From the NCBI RefSeq assembly GCF_019703515.2, contig NC_059372.1, forward strand, positions 27,995,431 through 28,059,430: 64,000 bases of DNA, written 5' to 3'. The position numbers were made by a program, and so were the translations under genes. The stretch is from Myxocyprinus asiaticus (Eukaryota; Chordata; Actinopteri; Cypriniformes; Catostomidae). The notes beneath the pieces were generated by a model, which worked only from the letters and a program-made list of their open reading frames with translations, was not told the origin of the DNA and ran no database searches. Position 1 is the stretch's first letter; each line of letters begins with the position of its first letter. Positions 23,101 through 33,701 of the stretch are shown here, one piece after another.

Positions 23101-23497
23101 AAATATTTTTTACATATTGCCCAGCCCTAGCTCACATACTACACTGCACACATTGGCATTGACGAGAGATTGATATTTTTTTCCCATCCCTCAATGTTTC
23201 TTGTAGACTCTGTCCACATCACCTCCCTCCACCAGCCCCCCAAAGCTCACTGAAGATCCTAAAGTAGTGGGGCGGCCCGCTGGACCCACAGAGGGAACAG
23301 TGACTGTGTCGCAGCAGTTGAATGGCAGCTCTTCAGGTCTGGTCACTGGTCAAGCCCTTGACCTGCCACCACTGGCCCAGCCAATCCAGTGTGCCTTAGC
23401 CAGCAGAGACAACCAGTCAGGAGATGGGGTGGAGGTAGAGGCCACTTGTTGCCTTGACGACTGCCCATCAGATGGTGCACTACAGAAAGAGGAGTAA
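3863..23497 (+). CDS. fam120c: FAM120C-like protein (constitutive coactivator of PPAR-gamma-like), exons 2-16, 5' partial
   Basis: Fifteen exons join in one open frame: 3863-4109, 4213-4295, 4734-4862, 5011-5113, 5257-5330, 5433-5719, 5854-6100, 10846-11017, 17354-17603, 18391-18505, 20047-20256, 20372-20588, 20712-20844, 21283-21346 and 23207-23497 (stop TAA 23495-23497). Each has AG before it and GT after it, and phases agree throughout (2622 nt, 873 codons plus stop). The first exon here starts in phase 0 with VVQTLEDHHQEV, which in the family follows exon 1, so exon 1 and the start codon lie outside the window. FAM120 proteins have a degenerate FEN1/XPG-like (PIN-type) N-terminal fold. 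The paralogue FAM120A is an RNA-binding scaffold linked to Src/PI3K signalling. The C paralogue is chosen over A from the PVCIEDECN motif (exon 9) and the hsd17b10 neighbour, both recalled from memory. The function of FAM120C itself is poorly known. Confidence 0.9.
4425..4690 (+). repeat. Dispersed repeat, copy 2 (unclassified), fam120c intron 3
   Basis: Second copy of the 2330-2590 repeat, in the same orientation. It fills most of the intron 4296-4733 between two fam120c exons. Confidence 0.55.
5257..6100 (+). other. fam120c: fam120c exons 6-8: low-complexity linker rich in Gly, Pro and Ser
   Basis: Three short-intron exons encode a probably disordered linker. It contains GFGPGQFSGSP, a serine run followed by DGEEQND at the end of exon 7, and a glycine stretch (GGRGGGASGDG) at the start of exon 8. 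The domain becomes conserved again in the second half of exon 8 (IPSLLSMPTRSHMDITTPPLP, then VLRVAEHRHKRGLMYP). The serine and acidic run looks like a phosphorylation-prone segment; that is inference from composition only. Confidence 0.85.
6130..7189. mobile_element. hAT element, non-autonomous (1060 bp)
   Basis: Termini AAGGGGTGTAAC and TTTACACCCCTA are flanked by CTAACCAC (6122-6129) and CTAATCAT (7190-7197), an 8-bp duplication with two C/T differences. Subterminal ATCGAT-rich repeats occur at both ends, as usual for hAT. The interior (e.g. 6604-6822) shows no recognisable transposase. It starts 29 bp after fam120c exon 8. Confidence 0.8.
8114..8622 (+). pseudogene. Tc1-like transposase, N-terminal half, + arm
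   Basis: ATG at 8114 opens MGSRKELSKDLRNKVME, then one base is missing (near 8163) and the frame shifts. The paired helix-turn-helix region (STVQSLINKWKIRGPLDTKPRSGRPRK) follows, with a further break near 8480 and the first catalytic aspartate in WSDETKIELYGHN (about 8555-8590). The copy stops at the palindrome centre. Confidence 0.8.
8495..8932 (-). pseudogene. Tc1-like transposase, N-terminal half, - arm
   Basis: ATG at 8932 reads MGSRKELSKDLRNKVMELYKDGKGYKK... without frameshift through the whole DNA-binding region to about 8623, then runs into the inverted centre sequence. The open DNA-binding domain (about 100 residues) without a catalytic domain could in principle act as a repressor. 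That is inference. Confidence 0.78.
9596..10750. mobile_element. hAT-like non-autonomous element (1155 bp)
   Basis: TAGGGATGCACCGAT (9596-9610) is mirrored by ATCGGTGCATCCCTA (10736-10750). Subterminal TATCGG / CCGATA repeats are abundant at both ends. Flanking 8-mers (ATGCAAAT, GCACAAAG) do not match well, so the target duplication is not confirmed. It ends about 95 bp before fam120c exon 9. Confidence 0.75.
12133..14960 (-). mobile_element. L2-type LINE, internally deleted, minus strand
   Basis: On the minus strand: a 5' region (about 14960-14440), an apurinic-type endonuclease, a reverse transcriptase and a 3' end resembling fish L2 tails (AAGCACTTTGGGTCAAC, CTATAAATAAAGGTTGACTT). Both ends are approximate. 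A perfect 16-bp inverted repeat (12251-12266 / 12274-12289) lies in the 3' UTR. It is inserted in the hAT at 11410-15827. Confidence 0.78.
12335..14430 (-). pseudogene. L2 ORF2: endonuclease plus truncated reverse transcriptase
   Basis: Pieces in several frames: DFLFITETWL (14026-14430), ALVYRPPRINKEFI, LLILGDFNI, GPTHNMGHTLELVLSYG and ISDH (13700-14056, endonuclease). Then a linker (13112-13693) and reverse transcriptase blocks YRPISKLPFISNILERVVY, VLLDLSAAFDTIDHKILL and CGVPQGF (12421-13131). The frame then jumps directly to SVIGPNLWNCLPFHVRSAS (12335-12526), which belongs near the protein C-terminus. The catalytic aspartate pair and thumb are therefore deleted. Confidence 0.82.
15234..15510. 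repeat. Angel-like TTAA MITE, degenerate
   Basis: TTAAAGTAATAGTTCAGCATAA, CATCATTTCTCTGCCCTCATG and TTCCAAACACC, with the inverse half near 15430-15500 (GTTCCAAGGAAGAAAGTCATATGG). The pattern matches the hairpin-forming Angel family of cyprinids, better preserved at 33030 and 49020. Confidence 0.65.
17115..17214. mobile_element. Right-end remnant of another hAT-like element
   Basis: Ends ...TTGATTAATTGTGCAACCCTAG, the inverse of the common TAGGGTTGCACAATTAATC terminus, with ATTACGATTACGGATGC just inside. No left end is found nearby. Confidence 0.45.
17705..18329. mobile_element. hAT-like non-autonomous element, fam120c intron 10
   Basis: CAGGTGTTTCCCA (17705) and TGGGAAGCACTG (18318-18329) are imperfect terminal inverted repeats. 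Subterminal TGGTGGGTGGATC and GGGCCACCACAGTC are also mirrored. Only ATCT is shared at the flanks, so the duplication is unclear. Confidence 0.6.
19364..19795 (-). mobile_element. Chimeric Tc1-like MITE (family B end, family C 5' part), fam120c intron 11
   Basis: TA then CGCCGATCAGCCACAACATT (19364) is the terminus of family B (as at 39230). From about 19445 onward the sequence is family C: on the minus strand MGKNVISDLDRGMIVGARWSGMSISVTANLLGFSHTTVSR. The catalytic domain is absent. The far terminus merges into a T-rich tract (19798-19821) and no second TIR is seen. Confidence 0.7.
21371..21813 (-). mobile_element. tRNA-derived SINE, copy 1, minus strand (fam120c intron 15)
   Basis: Read on the minus strand, it starts with a tRNA-like head (GGGCAGCTCAGTGAGTATTG as A box, GAGTTCGAATCCAGG as B box), has a long body and ends in an A-rich tail (T-rich at 21371-21390). 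Direct repeats AACTCATAACTTTCTT (21355-21370) and AACACATAACTTTCTT (21814-21829) flank it, as expected of LINE-driven insertion. It begins 25 bp after fam120c exon 15. Confidence 0.88.
21867..23129. mobile_element. hAT element TAGGGCTGGGCGAT (1263 bp), fam120c intron 15
   Basis: TAGGGCTGGGCGAT (21867) and ATTGCCCAGCCCTA (ending 23129) are flanked by GTTCACAT (21859-21866) and GCTCACAT (23130-23137), an 8-bp duplication with one change. Subterminal CGATAT motifs are present and there is no transposase. It ends about 77 bp before the last fam120c exon. Confidence 0.85.
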
Positions 23498-26414
23498 TTA
23501 CATCCCATAATGTAATAAGAATGAGAGAGTGAGAGGGAATGATCTAAGTTCGACTGCCTTTTCCTTGCAAAATGTAATATTTAGGGCACAGTAGCCACTT
23601 TGTGTTGTCATGATATAATTTATGATGCTACACATGGACAGGGACAGGAATGCGGTCTATATATCACCTTAATAGCCGGTTCTGGTTTAAAACTGAGCAA
23701 GTTTAAATCACAACCTTCGATTTCACATCGCCCTGAATCTTCAGATTCTGGACCTCATCCTTTCCACTGGCCCATCAGTGTTGTAGCATTGTTAATAGCT
23801 TTCAAGTCATTTTATTTTGAGACCTTTTTGTCAGTGGTGAACTTATATGTATGATTGCCTAAAATGGCTACAAAAGGCCCTTATTGCCCAAAGCGTATTT
23901 TAAAATTTAGCTGTTTAAAACACTTGCATCGTGTCAAGTAGCACAGCAACATCTTACTCTAAAGTTTCCGCCACACAGCATAGAAATGCACTACTTTAAC
24001 TGTTGCTGTTTATGCAGTGCACCATTGTGGAGGATTCAAAGACAACACTGCCCTAAATACAGTAGATGAGTGGAAACTGATGGAAAACACGGGTTGTATT
24101 TGTATGTCATAGTGTGCATTAACACACATGGTAGTCCCTTCTTTTTTGGCCATTATCGTAGGGTGAAGTGCATGTGGAGAAGTTGCCATTGTGTTCAGGC
24201 TCAGAAAGAGTTTAAAGAGAAGTGCTGAGAGGCGTGTATGAGTGAGGATGAACGGGAGGAATTAAAGAGTCCAAGAGAGTCGTTCAGATTGCACTCTACA
24301 TCGCATAGCTTGCTCCACTTTGTTGCTTTTTCTCACACGTAGACTTGTGACAATCTTGTCAGCTTCTTTTGAGCCCACGCCCCCTTTAGGATGAGCAGAT
24401 AGCAGTACAACTCAAACCTACAGCTACTGAAATAGTTATAAATGTAATTTTTAAAGCACCTTATGTCCCAGGTTATATCGATATGCAAGCCCCTCAGGAA
24501 GAAATGCCCTTGAAAATTGATTTTATTCTAACATAATGCACTTGTTTATAAGAATAAGATACCCATAATTTGGTTAATTTCCTACTAATGAGCTGGTTGA
24601 TAGCCCAGAAGACCTTCATTCCTAGACAGTTAAACTGTCTATGTAAGCTTTTACCTTGCGTGTTGTTTACCAGTATGGCGTACAAATTAGCACCAACCCG
24701 TTTGAATGTGAGAACGGAGTGCGTAGTAATCTGCACTTTGTTTTAAAACTAATGAAACACACTGGGTTTGTCCTCGTACCAGGATAAAGAAACATTGAGG
24801 CCTCTGCCAGAGTCAGAGAGAATATAAAACGGTGTGTTCAGATGGAACCCTGATACTGTTTGACATCCCAGATGTTTGTATATACACCCAAATGTACATG
24901 ATGTTAGGGGAATGATTTTATCAGTGGTCGAGAATGCACACAGTCCTTAGACAAACTTAAACACCTCTCAGCTTCACAACGATTTTAAACGTTTAATTTT
25001 GTTTTTATTTTTAGCAGTTCAGCTTTTCCCACACACTGGTCGTTCACATCTCCTCTGTGCCTTGTGCACGTATACCATGTGGATGGTGTTTTGTGCATGT
25101 GCATTCTCCCACCATAGCTAAAATCATTAAAATTTTGTAGCACTCAAAATAATTCAAAGTAATTATTGAACGAAACTTAGGATCACTTTACATTGTGACA
25201 AAACATCTGTGCTTCTCCAGACCGTTTTTGACAATAATCTGTCTGTCTTGTCTTGTTTTTGTGACAGTCCTATGAACTCATGCACTTCTTTTTCAGAGAG
25301 CACTTCTATTTAGGCAAATGGGCTTTATAAAATTGAAACAATCTAAAGATTAAAGCCCCATTTGCCATTATATTGACGGTTTCACATCAGATGGCTAGGA
25401 TATAATTTTACTTAAGTGTTAATGTTTTAAATCCATTTTAAAAACATTTAAATACATGTTTTGAACTGATGATTCATTGGTTGTAATGAATGAGAATTTA
25501 AATTTAAATGTAAGAATAACTTATACACTTGAGAGCCTATTTCATTTAATCATCATAGTTTAAAATCTGTACAATTGACAATGTCAAAATGACATCAGCT
25601 TTCTATGAAGTCATAAGATGCACCTTATTTTATTAAGATAAGAAGTTGATAAATATTATATTTAGGGCCACTAAAAGTATATCAAGTAAGACTTTGAAAG
25701 ACACCCATTATAGTGAAGTCTGTATGTATATTCTGCAAATGGTCACTCTTGAGGAGTCCAGACAGTTAGCCATCAACATGCAAACAAATGGCATTCAAAG
25801 GCCTTCAGAAATCTCACAGTGACCCGAAGCATGCATTTTGAATGTGTTTACTACAGATAAGTAGTGACACATAATGAATTTAAAATTCATGATATTTCCC
25901 AAAGGACAGTGAGATATCAGAATTACTGGATATACTGGACAGACTTTTAACAAAGAATAAATAAGTAATCTTGACAGTACCATGACAGGTAGTATTCTTG
26001 AACTAATAAGGTACACTGTCATGCATGCTAGAGCATTTTAAAACTCAACCTTAGGTTGTCACATTTTATTATGAGTCAAGTACAGTAGTGCTAGTTTTCA
26101 AGAGGATCTCCAGCATGTTATAGTGCATACAGAGACGTACCATTTAATGTACACACAACGCTGAAATTTCAGTTGCCGCTGAAAACTATAGATCCTTTTA
26201 AAAACATTAAATTTTGTTTCCATCTGTGATAAAAGCAGTTTCAGTTAGTTTTTATTTTCAGTGTGTTGTCATAAAATATCAGTAACTCATTCACATTTAG
26301 TACAAGTGTAGTTTAAGAATGGAACAGCATAAACCGAAATATACAGACATACCAAATAAAGATAATCGATAATCTCTCACACTCACAATACCTTTGAAAT
26401 ACCTGTAGAGATCA

Positions 26415-26543
26415 GGGCTGCATATCCCAAAAGCATCGCAAGCTTAAGTTAATCATAGAGACTATTGGTGCTTAAGTTGATCGTAGAGACCATTGGCGCC
26501 AACGGTCATTTTAAGCTTGCAATTCTTTTGGGAAACACAGCCC
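26415..26543. repeat. Palindromic 129-bp element in the fam120c 3' UTR
   Basis: GGGCTGCATATCCCAAAAGC at the left pairs with GGGAAACACAGCCC at the right. TCGCAAGCTTAAG pairs with TTAAGCTTGCA. An internal tandem AAGTTGATCGTAGAGACCATTGG unit occurs almost twice. It is a miniature inverted-repeat element that would fold in the mRNA. Confidence 0.7.
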
Positions 26544-26789
26544 AGGTCAGTTAGTATGAGGGAGAAAATAATAGTAAAACGTCTGCATACTCCAACTATG
26601 TATCGTCCAGAGTGTTGTTAATTTCTCATATAATTATTTGAAGACTTAACTAGCAATTTCAGACGCTTGGTTCCAAAGTTACCCTCTCCAAAGCTTCTTT
26701 GCTTTGCTCTGTTCTAGATCGCTGCTTAAACTCTCATACTTTCATCATTTATGGAGACGTGTGAGGGTGAAATATAGACTCAAATCAGA

Positions 26790-26817
26790 TATATAAATAT
26801 ATATATATATATATATA
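26790..26817. repeat. (AT)n microsatellite
   Basis: About 28 bases of near-perfect AT dinucleotide repeat. Confidence 0.9.
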
Positions 26818-28574
26818 CTCAAGAATGATATTTTAATTATATCAGAGGGATGCACTGGAGATTGGTTGGTCTAGCCATTGTCTTATAATGGCACCATTTT
26901 GCTCCAGATGTTGGCCCAAGTCTTGATAAAACCAACCTGATAACATACACCCCCCCCTTTTGTTTCACATGGGCCACAGACATTCATTATCACAAAAGGT
27001 TCAAATGTGCAAGCATTTGTCTTTTCTATATCCATAGTTTGCCCGGATGGCGACGTCTCCCTCTTCTTAACTCTTCTGTTTTTCTTGCCTTTGTTAACCA
27101 TGCAACGACTCTCTGTACCTCTTCATACTAACAGTGAGAGAATTTAACTTTTATAATTAGTCTAATAATCTGTCTGTAAAGTAATCTTAGACAAAAGTTG
27201 GTAACATTTTCAACAGTGAACAAAGAAACCTAACCTTACCATCTTTAGTTTCAATCAGTTGTGAAATTGTGTTTTTTCGTACTTTTTTAATGTTATTACA
27301 ACTACTACTCCTTTGACCGTTGCTACATTTAGTATTAAAATTTGCTTAGCGGAGCTAGATATTTTTTAACTGTAATGATTGCAATTTTCCTCACCTCTAT
27401 TTTGTATGGTATTGTTTATACCACTTCACCATTATGATGTAATTGCCGCTTACAAAAATAACCCTTTAGGGGTTTTTTTTAATTATTGATCTGGCTATTT
27501 AAAATTCAAAAGCTGAGTAAGTCTTGTTACACAAAACAGACTAATTTTCTTTGGATTAATTTTCAACCAAAATAAAATACTGTAAAATATTATATACAGT
27601 TACATGTTTTCAGCAATTAAGATATAAGAATACTTAAAGGGTTGATAATCAGATACTAAAATGAAGAAAATGTGTTGTTTACATCTTTTTGGTGAACAGT
27701 GGCTAAATCTTGTATCGTCCAGTTTCATAGCTACAATGAAGATATTTTTTTCCTCAAGTGGAGCCTTGGACACAGCTCTTGATACAGATTAACCCTAGAA
27801 CACTTCATCAGCACTCATGCACATGTATTGTCCCTTTGAAAAATGTAGCTTCAGTGTCATGGATAGGTTAAGTGTTAACATACTGTAACCATGCACACAT
27901 ACAAAAACGCTATTTTGGTAAAGAGTTTTACCTGTGCATTCCTGTAGTTTTGTGTTGGGACCTCAGACCTGACTCTTGCTTTAAACCTGTTACCCCTGTA
28001 TCCTGGCTCTGTAGCCCTTCACTCCACAGGACCACATGTATTCTCTTTACTGGTGTTGCCAGGTTTCAATCCTTGTCTGATAACAGCAATGTGTTGTGTA
28101 CAGTAGCCCACTGATGTCCTACACTTTCTGGAAGAACCCTTTATATATTGTTACCATTGCTTTATAGCATGTGGCCCCCCATAGCACCAAGACTGTCAAG
28201 TCTAGACCCATCCATTTGTAGGCAACACATTCTGTCGTCTGTTCTTGGAAAACTGATTCATTCATCAACAACACAAATGCATTGATGCATGCATCAAGAT
28301 CTCCAAAAGCTCCAAACAACTTGTGAAGTGAAGGGTAAAGTTCATTATTATTATTGCTGTTATGGTTATGATCGTTATTAACAATTTCTCAGTTTTAGTA
28401 TAAAGCACCTGATTGTTTTGAAAAGAATTTTTTTTCTTTTTAATTTGTCTTGCTGTTGTGGTCTGATTTCACATTGGATTGGGGAGAAAGCCAAAAGGCT
28501 CAGAGAGAGAAAGAGAGAGAGAGTCCAAGTTGGCAGTCATGTTTGTATGGTTGGGAAATGACTTACAGTGCTGA

Positions 28575-28580
28575 AATAAA
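28575..28580 (+). terminator. fam120c: Poly(A) signal AATAAA, candidate distal end of fam120c
   Basis: Canonical hexamer, followed within 30-70 bases by T-rich and GT-rich sequence. It is the last such signal before the repeat-rich intergenic region begins at 28870. Confidence 0.45.
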
Positions 28581-28869
28581 ATTTATTCTTTTAGTAAAAA
28601 GAGTTTTGGTTTTATTTCTTGTTTATTTGGTAGACTTTGACCCTTTGTGGTGTTACTAGTCATAAAGAAACCATTAAAAGCATGAGACTGAGCAAACTGT
28701 CAAATATATATGGAGATTCGTTTAAAAATTTGAAAATTATTATTAAGAAAGGTGTAATATAAACAATGTATTAGCTCCATCATTATACATTGTCACACAT
28801 CTTCATACAAAATCATTTAACTCAAAGGCTTTTGTTGTCACACTAGAATCATTGCACTTGGTACACAGC

Positions 28870-29635
28870 TAGAGGCCGACCAATAGAGGATTTTGCTGAT
28901 TCCAATAACTGATTAATTGTCCGAAAGGATTAAAATCGATTCATAGAATGTAATAAAAAATTAGTCTTTTTCTGACAGGGACATGTACAGATAATAAGAG
29001 TCCAAAAGGAATACAATTCAGATGCAGTTTAACCAAAATCCCAATAATAACCAGAAAAAATTCATATATGGTGAATAATGGACTTTTAACAATAAATAAA
29101 TAAATAATCCCCCCAAAAAACCAGGGACTCTTATTTTGGAATGATAGAGACTTAGCCCCGTTACAATGCTCTATATTAAATAACCAAATATTGTGTTTTA
29201 TAGCCTATATATTAACCAGATTAAGTTTTACCAAATAAGGTTAAATAAGGAATAAGGTTTATTATTATTCACAAGATGTGAAGTTGGAGACACGATGTGC
29301 TGATGGGCACATTTCCATGTCACATTTTTCTTTGCATGCCTTCGCTTCAATTTAGAACACTTATTTATCTAATCAAAATATGCATTGAAGTGTGGATAAA
29401 AATATGGATGAATATCGTCAATGTTGACAGATTTAGAGTCAGCAAATCCCCACAAGCTGTAGGTGATTGTTTTTATTTCACTTCTTGAGGCCCCTTTTAT
29501 ACTGTAGAATCCAGTGCCAGGAACGGCGGTGAATAAAAAATATCTGCATAGAGTTTTTGCCGATAACTGATATTTCCAAGAAGCAACTATTGGCACTGAT
29601 TTATCTATAACACGATATATATTGGTCTACCTCTA
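28870..29635. mobile_element. hAT-like element TAGAGGYCGACC (766 bp)
   Basis: TAGAGGCCGACCAATA (28870) pairs with TATTGGTCTACCTCTA (ending 29635), and GATA/TATC motifs lie within. The flanking 8-mers agree at only five positions. It lies just downstream of fam120c. Confidence 0.65.
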
Positions 29636-31636
29636 CAAACTGCATACATTCATAAACTTTTGGGTCCCCTGACCAGTATTGGGTGTAATCTGATTGCAAA
29701 GTTATTAGTTGCTAGTTGTAAACATACTTTGCAGTAACACACCACTCAACTAATTACCAACGGAATGGAAGAAAGATCGGATCACTCAAGGGGCAGGTCA
29801 ACCCAGGGGTAGATCTGTGTGCCTGCAGCATATGTATCTGGATTCTTGCTGGTGATGTAAGATGGCGGTATTATGGAGAGTCGCGGTCTCAGGTGAGCGA
29901 AAAACCATGTTCTTTCCTTGAACTGACATTGCCGCAAAGTCGCTATGAGTAAGACCGTTACTTTTTATTCTGTCTAGCATTTGCACAGAACATTTTCAGT
30001 TTAATCTGGTGCGTAGGCTTATTTTGGCATGCTATTTATTGCTGTTCATACTGGGTGCATTAGTGAGGCAACCGCCATTTTTCGTATATGATCATAATAT
30101 CAGGAGAAAACCTGAAAGTAGATTCTGCATGCAAGTGTATTTTATACTCTTTCAAATACTGACAAACAATTCTTATTTTAGTTAAGTCAATCTAAGTTAG
30201 GGTGTCGATCTGATTTGTAAAACTGGAATGTCATGAGAAAACAGACCTGATAATCGCCCTCTGCTTGCCATGATGAATTAATCTTGCGGCCAGACAGTAT
30301 ACAGTTCAATTTAAACACGTCTTGTGTTTCGAACATACCAGATTGACACTGCATTATGTCTTTGCCTGCATACAGCCAGCTGTTGATTCCGGAGACGAGT
30401 ACTCCGTTATAATGCTATACTTCTATGCCCCTGTTATTGCCACAGTAATAGAGAGCACATGTGAACAGTCATTACCTCTGGTATTCAGTGCACGAGAATT
30501 ATTTTCATGCAGGGCTGTTTGAGTCTCACTCTGCTGTTCACAGTAACCCGAGAGACCACTACAGAGACAGTATGTATGTTTGTGTATAAATGGTATTGTG
30601 TAAAGTGAATATGGGATTAAACCCAAACATAGGTAGATTAGTCATTTATTTTTTACTCAAAAGTGCATCCTAATGCATCACCATCACAAACGCAGCACTG
30701 CATAATGGACTTAACCAAGGTTTTCATCAAATTGTAATGCATGTTGTATTGCTATATTATTGTAATTATTTAATAAGCAGTCCATATGTTCATGAACTTT
30801 TACCATTGCACTCATTCTTCTTCATTATTGTCCAATGAATAAATAATTAATTTTACAGTAGCATTGCATTAAACTCATCACGTACTGCAGAGCAGCAACA
30901 CCAGATTCTGACAGACACTTTGCGTAATCTCTTCTTTGTTCATGGTATCATGACTCATATATGAAAACATGAAAATCTGCCCACACTCTGCAGAGTGGTT
31001 GTTTGAGCAAGGTTAAAGCTGGGTTAAGACATAACGACAGCTATTTCTCTCCGTGGGATTTATGAAAATAAATTAGCAATTGGCTCGTTAAATTTAGAGT
31101 AAAAACGGCGCAAAATAAACAATTTATTGATAGCACTGACATGTTTTTCTGCCTCTTATCTCCTCTCTTAGAATGCCAAACAGAGGACTGCTACATTGGG
31201 AGCTGTGAAATGAGGTAGTAGTTTGTATAGTTTGGGATCACACCAGATCTGGGAGATAACTATACAGCCTACTGTCTTTCTCACAGCTGCTCCTTCACAT
31301 CAGATACAGTGGTGATATACCTTCAGAGATATGACTGAGAAAGGATTGACAGCTGGATTTGTGCATTAGTCTTTGTATTGAGTGGGGTTTCTAAGCGTGT
31401 AAATTTACTAGAGATAACTTTTCATCTTACTGCCTATGTCCACAAGGACTTGCTTTCCAAATCTAAAGATTCAGATTGAGATGTTCATAACTCAAGTTCT
31501 TAATGTAATTCCTGCAGCCTTCAAATGGTTACAGAGATGTAAATGATTAGTGGTCACTAATCAGAATTCCAGACTTCCCTGTACCCACTGTAGACTTCAG
31601 ACAATACCATTACAAGGTTGTTAAGAGATATATATA
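29636..31636. other. Intergenic stretch with no recognised gene
   Basis: Between fam120c and hsd17b10. 29665-29740 resembles the end of a common fish repeat (TTGGGTGTAATCTGATTGC). No ORF with family resemblance or RNA gene is seen in the remainder. Confidence 0.5.
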
Positions 31637-32840
31637 TTAAAGGAGTCATAACATGAGTAAATACATTTTCCTTGAGCTTTTGAGAGGTCTCTATAAGAGG
31701 TCAATTATACGAACATATTGTAAGTTTTAGAACTCAAAACTTCCTCCTCACTGCAAAAAGTGCATTTGTCGAAAAGTACTCGTTCTCGCCCAGTAGCATT
31801 GAGCAGTGAGATGGCAAGAATAAAGGCTTGTTCGTGATGCCACACGCCTCACCTTGAAAGTTGACGAGAGTAGGCGGCTGCAGTCAGGGGAGGAGTGAAA
31901 TAAGAGCTGTCAAGTCGGACAGTTCTCACTTCTCGTTGTGGATCAGACACCTTTGGGATCAAAGGCAGATATCGCAGGATTCACATTAATACGCTGTTGC
32001 TGCTTCTGTTTTATTGGCGGGTTGCAACTTAGTGATTACCGCACAAGCTGTTACTGATAAAGTGGATACATTTTAAATTCTGTTTCTTTAAAATAAAAAT
32101 AAATATGAAAAAGACACTCAATGTACATACTATTTAATTTCCCCCATAAGACGTGTCTTTTCATCCATTTTTTGTTTAATAAAGACATGTATTTGAGATA
32201 ACGGAGATATGATAACAATCACATATCCCATATAGAGATCACACTGTGAAGAGTGTTGGGAATATTCACATATTATTTATATACCTAAAACATGATATTA
32301 GAGATTAAAAAATAAAAAAATTTTTTTTAAAAGAGAACAAAACATCATGGTTGTTTAAACCAATGAGCATTAAGCTGTGTTGTCAGCAAGTTGGTTTCCC
32401 ATCATGCCTTTATTCAGCGCAGTCGGGAGAGAGCAACTAGCCCGACTGCCGTCGCAACAGTTTTTTGGCATACGCCAGCATGACATCAGAGCAAGTCGGA
32501 CCACACTCGTACACATTTCTAACCGGCATGCACCTCACGGTGATCACTGGTGATCGGTACTCTGCAGATTTTTCTCATCTTGAATGCGCCTTAAAACAGG
32601 TCAGTCAAGAGCAGAGGGCCAATCATTAGAGTTAGTGTTTACTGTCATGTCTTAAAGGAGAGGCAGCACCAAAACAGCGTTTCTGACAGAGGGTCAGAAT
32701 GAGGGTGGTAAATGATCATGTTTTACAAATAAATGACTGTTTTTTTTTTTTTTTTTTGTGCAAAACTATTATTATTATTATTATAAGTGAATCTCAAGGA
32801 ACATTTCAATAATAAAAAAGGCATGTCATGACCCCTTTAA
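31637..32840. mobile_element. TTAA-site DNA transposon, non-autonomous (1.2 kb)
   Basis: TTAA AAGGAGTCATAACATG (31637) is mirrored by CATGTCATGACCCCTT TTAA (ending 32840). The TTAA duplication points to Kolobok- or piggyBac-type elements. The interior has no transposase. A 15-base T tract lies near 32743. Confidence 0.7.
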
Positions 32841-33029
32841 TGGTTAGATGATACATTTGTGTATCTTGTGTGTTTATGACTATGCTAATGTTTAAAATGT
32901 TTACTGGTAATTGTATAGCACTTTGCTGTTAATGATTAAAGTAAATTGAAAAGACTATGTAGATTTTGTTTTGCAATATGTCTTTCCCATCTTGTCCTTT
33001 AAGCCATTTTATCAGTGGTAATCATCAGT

Positions 33030-33701
33030 TTAAAGGGATAGTTCACCCGAAGTGAATTATCTCATTATTTACTCACCCTCATGCCATCCCAGATGTGTAT
33101 GACTTTCTTCTGCTGAACACAAATGAAGATTTTTAGAATAATATCTCAGCTCTGTAGGTCCATAGAGTGCAAATGAATTGTGGCCAGGCCTTTCAAGCTA
33201 AAAAATCACATAAAGGGAGCATAAAAGTAATCCATATGACTGCAGTGGTTTAATCCATGTCTTTTGAAGTGATATAAGTGTGGGTGAGAAACAGATCAAA
33301 ATTTAAGTCCTTTTTAACTATAAATCTTCATTTTCACTTGTGAAAGTGGAGATTTATAGTAAAAAAAAGGATTTAAATATTGATCTGTTTCTCACCCAAA
33401 AGTGATTACATCGCTTTGGATAAAAGCATCTACTAAATGACTAAATGTGCATTGCTTCAGAAGACATGGATTAAACCACTGGAGTCATATGGATACTTTT
33501 ATGCTGTCTTTATGTTAGTTTTGCAGCTTGAAAGGCCTGGCCACCATTCACTTGCATTGTGAGGACCTACAGAGCTGAGATATTCTTCTAAAAATCTTAG
33601 TTTGTGTTCAGCAGAAGAAAGAAAGACATACACATCTGGGATGGCATGAAAGTGAGTAAATAGTGAGCGAATTTTCATTTTGGGGTAAACTAACCCTTTA
33701 A
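33030..33701. mobile_element. Angel-like TTAA MITE, near-complete 672-bp palindrome
   Basis: TTAA + AGGGATAGTTCACCC opens and GGGTAAACTAACCCTT + TTAA closes. Inside, successive blocks are mirrored around the centre near 33350: TCTGTAGGTCC, AGGCCTTTCAAGCT, CATATGACTGCAGTGGTTTA, AACAGATCAA and TATAAATCT. A ~45-bp insertion (about 33402-33446) breaks the right arm. It lies about 290 bp upstream of the hsd17b10 CCAAT box. Confidence 0.85.

Larger units (their letters stand above)
20372..23497 (+). other. fam120c: fam120c exons 13-16: proline-rich and RG-rich C-terminus
   Basis: Exon 13 contains SRPPPPPPPLPPP followed by PMHPMYPPRPLGSMPPHPHQH, a typical ligand for SH3, WW or profilin domains. Exon 14 contains GGKLEIAGMVVGQWAGNKP and RGRGGFNMQVVSVGGKG. 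Exon 15 adds RGKEV, GRGGKKVTTNRTQ. Together these form a basic RG/RGG-like tract compatible with the RNA binding reported for FAM120A. Exon 16 (97 codons with stop) is a poorly conserved tail ending in ...GALQKEE. The 3' end of exon 14 and the 5' end of exon 15 are short and split a Gly codon. Confidence 0.88.
23498..28600 (+). other. fam120c: Probable long 3' UTR of fam120c
   Basis: No ORF of note and no recognisable full transposon follow the stop for 5 kb, unlike the repeat-filled introns, which suggests transcribed UTR. Poly(A) signals AATAAA occur at 25956, 26355, 27571 and 28575. The last is the end assigned here, because a T/GT-rich stretch (28600-28650) follows. A 129-bp palindromic element sits inside (26415-26543) and a short (AT)n at 26790-26817. 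The true 3' end could be any of the earlier signals. Confidence 0.5.
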
